Assembly (NCBI GenBank): GCA_947177105.1
Contig: CAMWTF010000160.1
Coordinates: 1 to 6,199 of the forward strand
Source: an uncultured Lachnospiraceae bacterium
GTDB lineage: Bacteria > Bacillota > Clostridia > Lachnospirales > Lachnospiraceae
Direction of reading: 5' to 3'
Length of the DNA: 6,199 bases
Under the pieces are notes generated by a model, which saw nothing but the letters and a program-made list of their open reading frames with translations, was not told the origin of the DNA and ran no database searches. Shown here one piece after another: positions 6,160 through 6,199 of the stretch. The translations under genes and the position numbers were made by a program. How positions within the stretch are numbered: the stretch's first letter is position 1; each line of letters starts with the position of its first letter.

Positions 6160-6199
6160 GCCAGAATTTACCGTACTGCATTGGTTAAACGCATATGGC

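Noticed and set aside
6114..6199. 3' end of argC upstream of argJ
   Set aside because: argC would be expected here in a classical cluster. The 86 available bases have stops in the minus-strand frames I read and no recognisable ArgC C-terminus, so it cannot be supported.

Overview
The window reads almost entirely on the minus strand. It carries most of an acetyl-cycle arginine (ornithine) biosynthesis cluster from what looks like an anaerobic Firmicute. The inference to Clostridia, probably Lachnospiraceae, rests on four things: strong AGGAGG-type ribosome binding sites, a flavodiiron oxygen-scavenging protein, the character of the ArgJ/ArgB/ArgD sequences, and a moderate-to-high GC content in the arg genes. 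The species cannot be named from the sequence.

In transcription order, from high to low coordinates, the layout is as follows. A short non-coding leader (6114-6199) is followed by argJ (glutamate N-acetyltransferase), then a 147-bp gap holding a perfect hairpin and a candidate promoter. Next come fprA (flavodiiron protein) and, 11 nt later, a class I SAM-dependent methyltransferase. A 154-bp gap with a promoter-like imperfect palindrome precedes argB (acetylglutamate kinase), which overlaps argD (acetylornithine aminotransferase) by an ATGA. A 156-bp spacer filled with two inverted repeats then leads to the 5' part of a gene for an exported, solute-binding-protein-like product that runs off the left edge. 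No gap exceeds 300 bp, and no rRNA, tRNA, CRISPR array or insertion sequence is visible.

ArgJ makes N-acetylglutamate by taking the acetyl group from N-acetylornithine, ArgB phosphorylates it, and ArgD transaminates the semialdehyde to N-acetylornithine, which feeds back to ArgJ. The reductase ArgC, needed between ArgB and ArgD, is not in the window. fprA and the methyltransferase sit between argJ and argB and have no obvious arginine function. The methyltransferase is visibly more AT-rich than argJ, which suggests insertion or rearrangement of an ordinary argCJBD cluster.

The most unusual structure is a 104-bp imperfect palindrome (449-552) that includes the last codons and stop of argD, has no U-tract, and pairs better as plus-strand RNA than as the arg mRNA. 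Beyond that the window is mostly well-understood metabolism, and I see no clear evidence of an undescribed multi-gene system.
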